Source: Thauera sp. K11 (GTDB lineage Bacteria > Pseudomonadota > Gammaproteobacteria > Burkholderiales > Rhodocyclaceae). Taken from it: a DNA stretch of 64,000 bases. This document shows positions 62,052-64,000 of this stretch, piece by piece. Position 1 is the first letter of the stretch. Every line of letters starts with the position of its first letter. The notes under the pieces are model-generated. The model had not been told where the DNA came from, searched no databases, and saw only the letters and a list, made by a program, of their open reading frames with translations. Location of the stretch: the NCBI RefSeq assembly GCF_002354895.1, contig NZ_CP023439.1, positions 3,596,001 to 3,660,000 on the forward strand, in the 5' to 3' direction. The position numbers and the translations under genes were made by a program.

Positions 62052-64000
62052 GATTCGCGGCTCCGCTCGATGAGGGCGTTGTCGTACGGGTCCACCCGCA
62101 GGGTCCATCCGGCGGGGATCACCATCGTCGTCTGCCGGGATTCGACGATCGCCGGCCCGGCGAGGGCATGGCCGTGCCCCAGCCGCTCGCGGTCGTACAC
62201 CGGCAGCGGCCGCACGCCCTGGCGCGGGTCCAGATACACCTTGCGCTCGCCGCGCCGCGCGGCGGCAAGCGGCGCCTCCGTCGCCGGGCGGGCGGCCTGG
62301 CGGTAGTGCGGCACCGACGAGCGGGCGAAGACGCCCAGCGTCGCCAGCCGCGCGCCGGCGTCCGGCTCCAGGCCGAGCGCCGCGGCCGCACGCCGGCGCA
62401 GGGCTTCCAGCGGCGCCGCTTCGTCGAGGATCTCCAGCGGCGCAGCCAGCCGCGCCTCGCGGCCGCCGCCATCGTCGACGATGGATTCGAGCTGCCAGCG
62501 GATGCCGTCGCGCTCGAAGCCTTCGCCGCGCATGTCGGCCTCAGCCCGCCGCCGCAGGCTTGCCACCGCCTGCAGCACGGGCTCGGCGTCCTGCCCCGGC
62601 GCGAGGGAGAGATCCATCCGCTGGCAGTAGAGGTGGCCGACGTCCATCAGCGAGGAGGAATAGGCCGAGAACACCGCCGAGAAGGGCGTGACCACGAGGC
62701 GGCCGATGGCCGCGGCTTCGGCGATCGCGCAACTGTGCAGCGGGCCGGCGCCGCCGTAGATCACCATCAGCGGGTCGGGCTGCGGGCCCATCTGGTCGCG
62801 CAGCCGCGCCAGCTCCCGCCCGACGTCGGCCTCCACCGTTTCCCTGATCCGCCACGCCGCTTCCTCGATGCCGATGCCGAGCGGACCGGCGACGTGCTCG
62901 GCGATCGCCCGGCGCGCCTTGTCGACATCCAGGCTGCGGCTGCCGCCGAGGAAGTAGGCCGGGTCCAGCCAGCCGAGCACGAGGTTGGCGTCGGTCACCG
63001 TCGGCTGGGTTCCGCCCAGGCCGAAGCAGGCCGGGCCGGGCAAGGCGCCCGCCGACTGCGGGCCGACGCGCAGGCGCCCGCCCGCCACGCTCGCGATCGA
63101 ACCGCCTCCGGCGCCGAGCGCGCGGATCTCGAGCATGGGCAGGTTGCAGTCGAAGCCTTCCACGTCGGGGCGCAGGGCATAGCCCGGCTCGCCTTCGAGC
63201 ACGCAGCCGATGTCGAACGAGGTGCCGCCCATGTCGCCGGAGATCACGCAGCGCGCGCCGTACAGCGCCCCGATCTCGCGCGCGCCCAGCAGGCCGGCGG
63301 CGGGGCCGGAATTGTAGGTGTTGATGGCGCGGGTCTTGGCCACGCGCGCCACCGCCCCGTTGTTGTGGCCGATGAGCAGTTGCCCGCGGTAGTGGCGGCG
63401 GCGCAGGTCCTCGCCGGCCTTGTACAGCAGCCGGGTGAGCTTGCCGTGGATGTAGGCATTGAGGACGGCGGTGTTGATGCGCTCCCGGTAGCCGCTGCGC
63501 TGCACGATGTCGGACGACAGGAAGACCGGCACCGAGCCGAGGTAGTCGCGCGGATATTCGCGCTTGATGGTCTCGCGGATGGCCTGCTCGCCGGCCGGGT
63601 TCAGGTCCGCGTTGGCGAGCGCGACGACGAGGCAGCGCGCCCCGCGGTCGATGAGACGCTGCGCGGCCTCCATGATCTGCCCGGCCTGCGGCGCATGCCT
63701 CGCGCGGCCGGTGGCGTCCATCGCCTCATCCACGCCGGCGACCATGTCCGGCGCCACCAGCGGGCTCTTGCCTTCCGCATCCACCGCCGGGGCGAGCGCC
63801 TCGTGGCCGGCGGTGACGATGAGGCCGATCTTGGCACCGTCGCGCTGGATGATCGAATTCGTGCCTATCGTGTTCGAGAACCGGATGATGTCGGTGCGGA
63901 ACAGGAAGTCGCGCAGCGGCAGGTCGAACGCGCGGGCGGCTTCCTCGATGCACGCCATGAAGCACAGCGTGAGGTCGTGCGGCGTGGTCGGCGTCTTCAC
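62048..64000 (-). CDS. HyuA-like ATPase subunit of the ketone carboxylase (ApcA-like), 5' end cut
   Basis: About 650 residues of a hydantoinase A-family protein. The N-terminal part with the first phosphate-binding motif lies beyond the right edge, since the sequence enters at KTPTTPHDL, which is about 30 residues into the family. The motifs SGDMGGTSFDIGCV, LGAGGGSIASV and YGGAGPLHSCAIAEAAAIG are present. It differs clearly from the other HyuA-like protein of the cluster. Two different HyuA-like subunits plus a gamma and a HyuB subunit are the composition of acetophenone carboxylase rather than acetone carboxylase, which has one. It is the first gene of the array in the window. Confidence 0.85.
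   Translation of the reverse strand: MKTPTTPHDLTLCFMACIEEAARAFDLPLRDFLFRTDIIRFSNTIGTNSIIQRDGAKIGLIVTAGHEALAPAVDAEGKSPLVAPDMVAGVDEAMDATGRARHAPQAGQIMEAAQRLIDRGARCLVVALANADLNPAGEQAIRETIKREYPRDYLGSVPVFLSSDIVQRSGYRERINTAVLNAYIHGKLTRLLYKAGEDLRRRHYRGQLLIGHNNGAVARVAKTRAINTYNSGPAAGLLGAREIGALYGARCVISGDMGGTSFDIGCVLEGEPGYALRPDVEGFDCNLPMLEIRALGAGGGSIASVAGGRLRVGPQSAGALPGPACFGLGGTQPTVTDANLVLGWLDPAYFLGGSRSLDVDKARRAIAEHVAGPLGIGIEEAAWRIRETVEADVGRELARLRDQMGPQPDPLMVIYGGAGPLHSCAIAEAAAIGRLVVTPFSAVFSAYSSSLMDVGHLYCQRMDLSLAPGQDAEPVLQAVASLRRRAEADMRGEGFERDGIRWQLESIVDDGGGREARLAAPLEILDEAAPLEALRRRAAAALGLEPDAGARLATLGVFARSSVPHYRQAARPATEAPLAAARRGERKVYLDPRQGVRPLPVYDRERLGHGHALAGPAIVESRQTTMVIPAGWTLRVDPYDNALIERSRES

Overview
The window is about 64 kb of very GC-rich DNA with strong GC bias at third codon positions. 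Its gene content points to a metabolically versatile betaproteobacterium, most likely of the Rhodocyclales (Thauera/Azoarcus/Aromatoleum-like). That placement is inferred from gene content: an aniline dioxygenase cluster, an acetophenone-carboxylase-like cluster, RquA, a perfect FNR-type site and a tripartite tricarboxylate transporter. No 16S gene is present, and no tRNA, CRISPR array or insertion sequence was recognised.

Left part (1-13.6 kb). In order: a gene tail (possible 3-hydroxyacyl-CoA dehydrogenase), a hotdog thioesterase, TctB-TctA without TctC, a UspA protein, an MFS exporter, an M23 peptidase, a PAS-GGDEF-EAL protein, the rhodoquinone-forming enzyme RquA and a pirin. A near-consensus Fur box sits before small unknown genes. 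A compact arsenic operon follows (arsR-arsC-acr3, minus strand).

Aniline block (13.7-20.1 kb). A glutamine-synthetase-like gamma-glutamylanilide synthase, an amidotransferase-like hydrolase, Rieske dioxygenase large and small subunits, an FAD/2Fe-2S reductase and a LysR regulator match the known adoQTA1A2B/tdn/atd order. The reductase is split by one missing base in a G tract. The promoter region carries a perfect FNR/ANR box and a LysR-type T-N11-A dyad. No catechol-cleavage genes are in the window.

Middle (20-46 kb). A conserved unknown gene lies divergent from mprF-acvB (lysyl-phosphatidylglycerol synthesis and hydrolysis), which is preceded by a PmrA/BasR-like box. Next are a MaoC hydratase and a LysR gene, then a four-gene operon DUF3348-DUF802-OmpA/MotB-like-DUF2894. 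I read this operon as an uncharacterised MotAB/ZorAB-like ion-channel machine. After it come YnfA, then class Ia ribonucleotide reductase nrdAB. The nrdAB leader stacks two NrdR-like boxes 31 bp apart, a sigma70-type promoter and a cobalamin riboswitch. A MacAB-type tripartite efflux operon, a lone Rieske protein of the bc1 type, a sigma-54 regulator divergent from an SMR pump, and a type II NADH dehydrogenase complete this part.

Right part (46.4-64 kb, all minus strand). One long gene array is read from beyond the right edge down to an intrinsic terminator at 46.39-46.41 kb. It holds two HyuA-like subunits, a zinc-ribbon gamma subunit, an unknown subunit and a HyuB-like subunit of an ATP-dependent ketone carboxylase related to acetophenone/acetone carboxylase. 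It continues with an acyl-CoA ligase, a DUF35 protein, an SCP2-type thiolase, a PaaI thioesterase, and a YCF48/RND-MMPL/DUF1302/DUF1329 envelope module. The logic suggests uptake of a hydrophobic ketone, carboxylation to a beta-keto acid, CoA activation and thiolytic cleavage.
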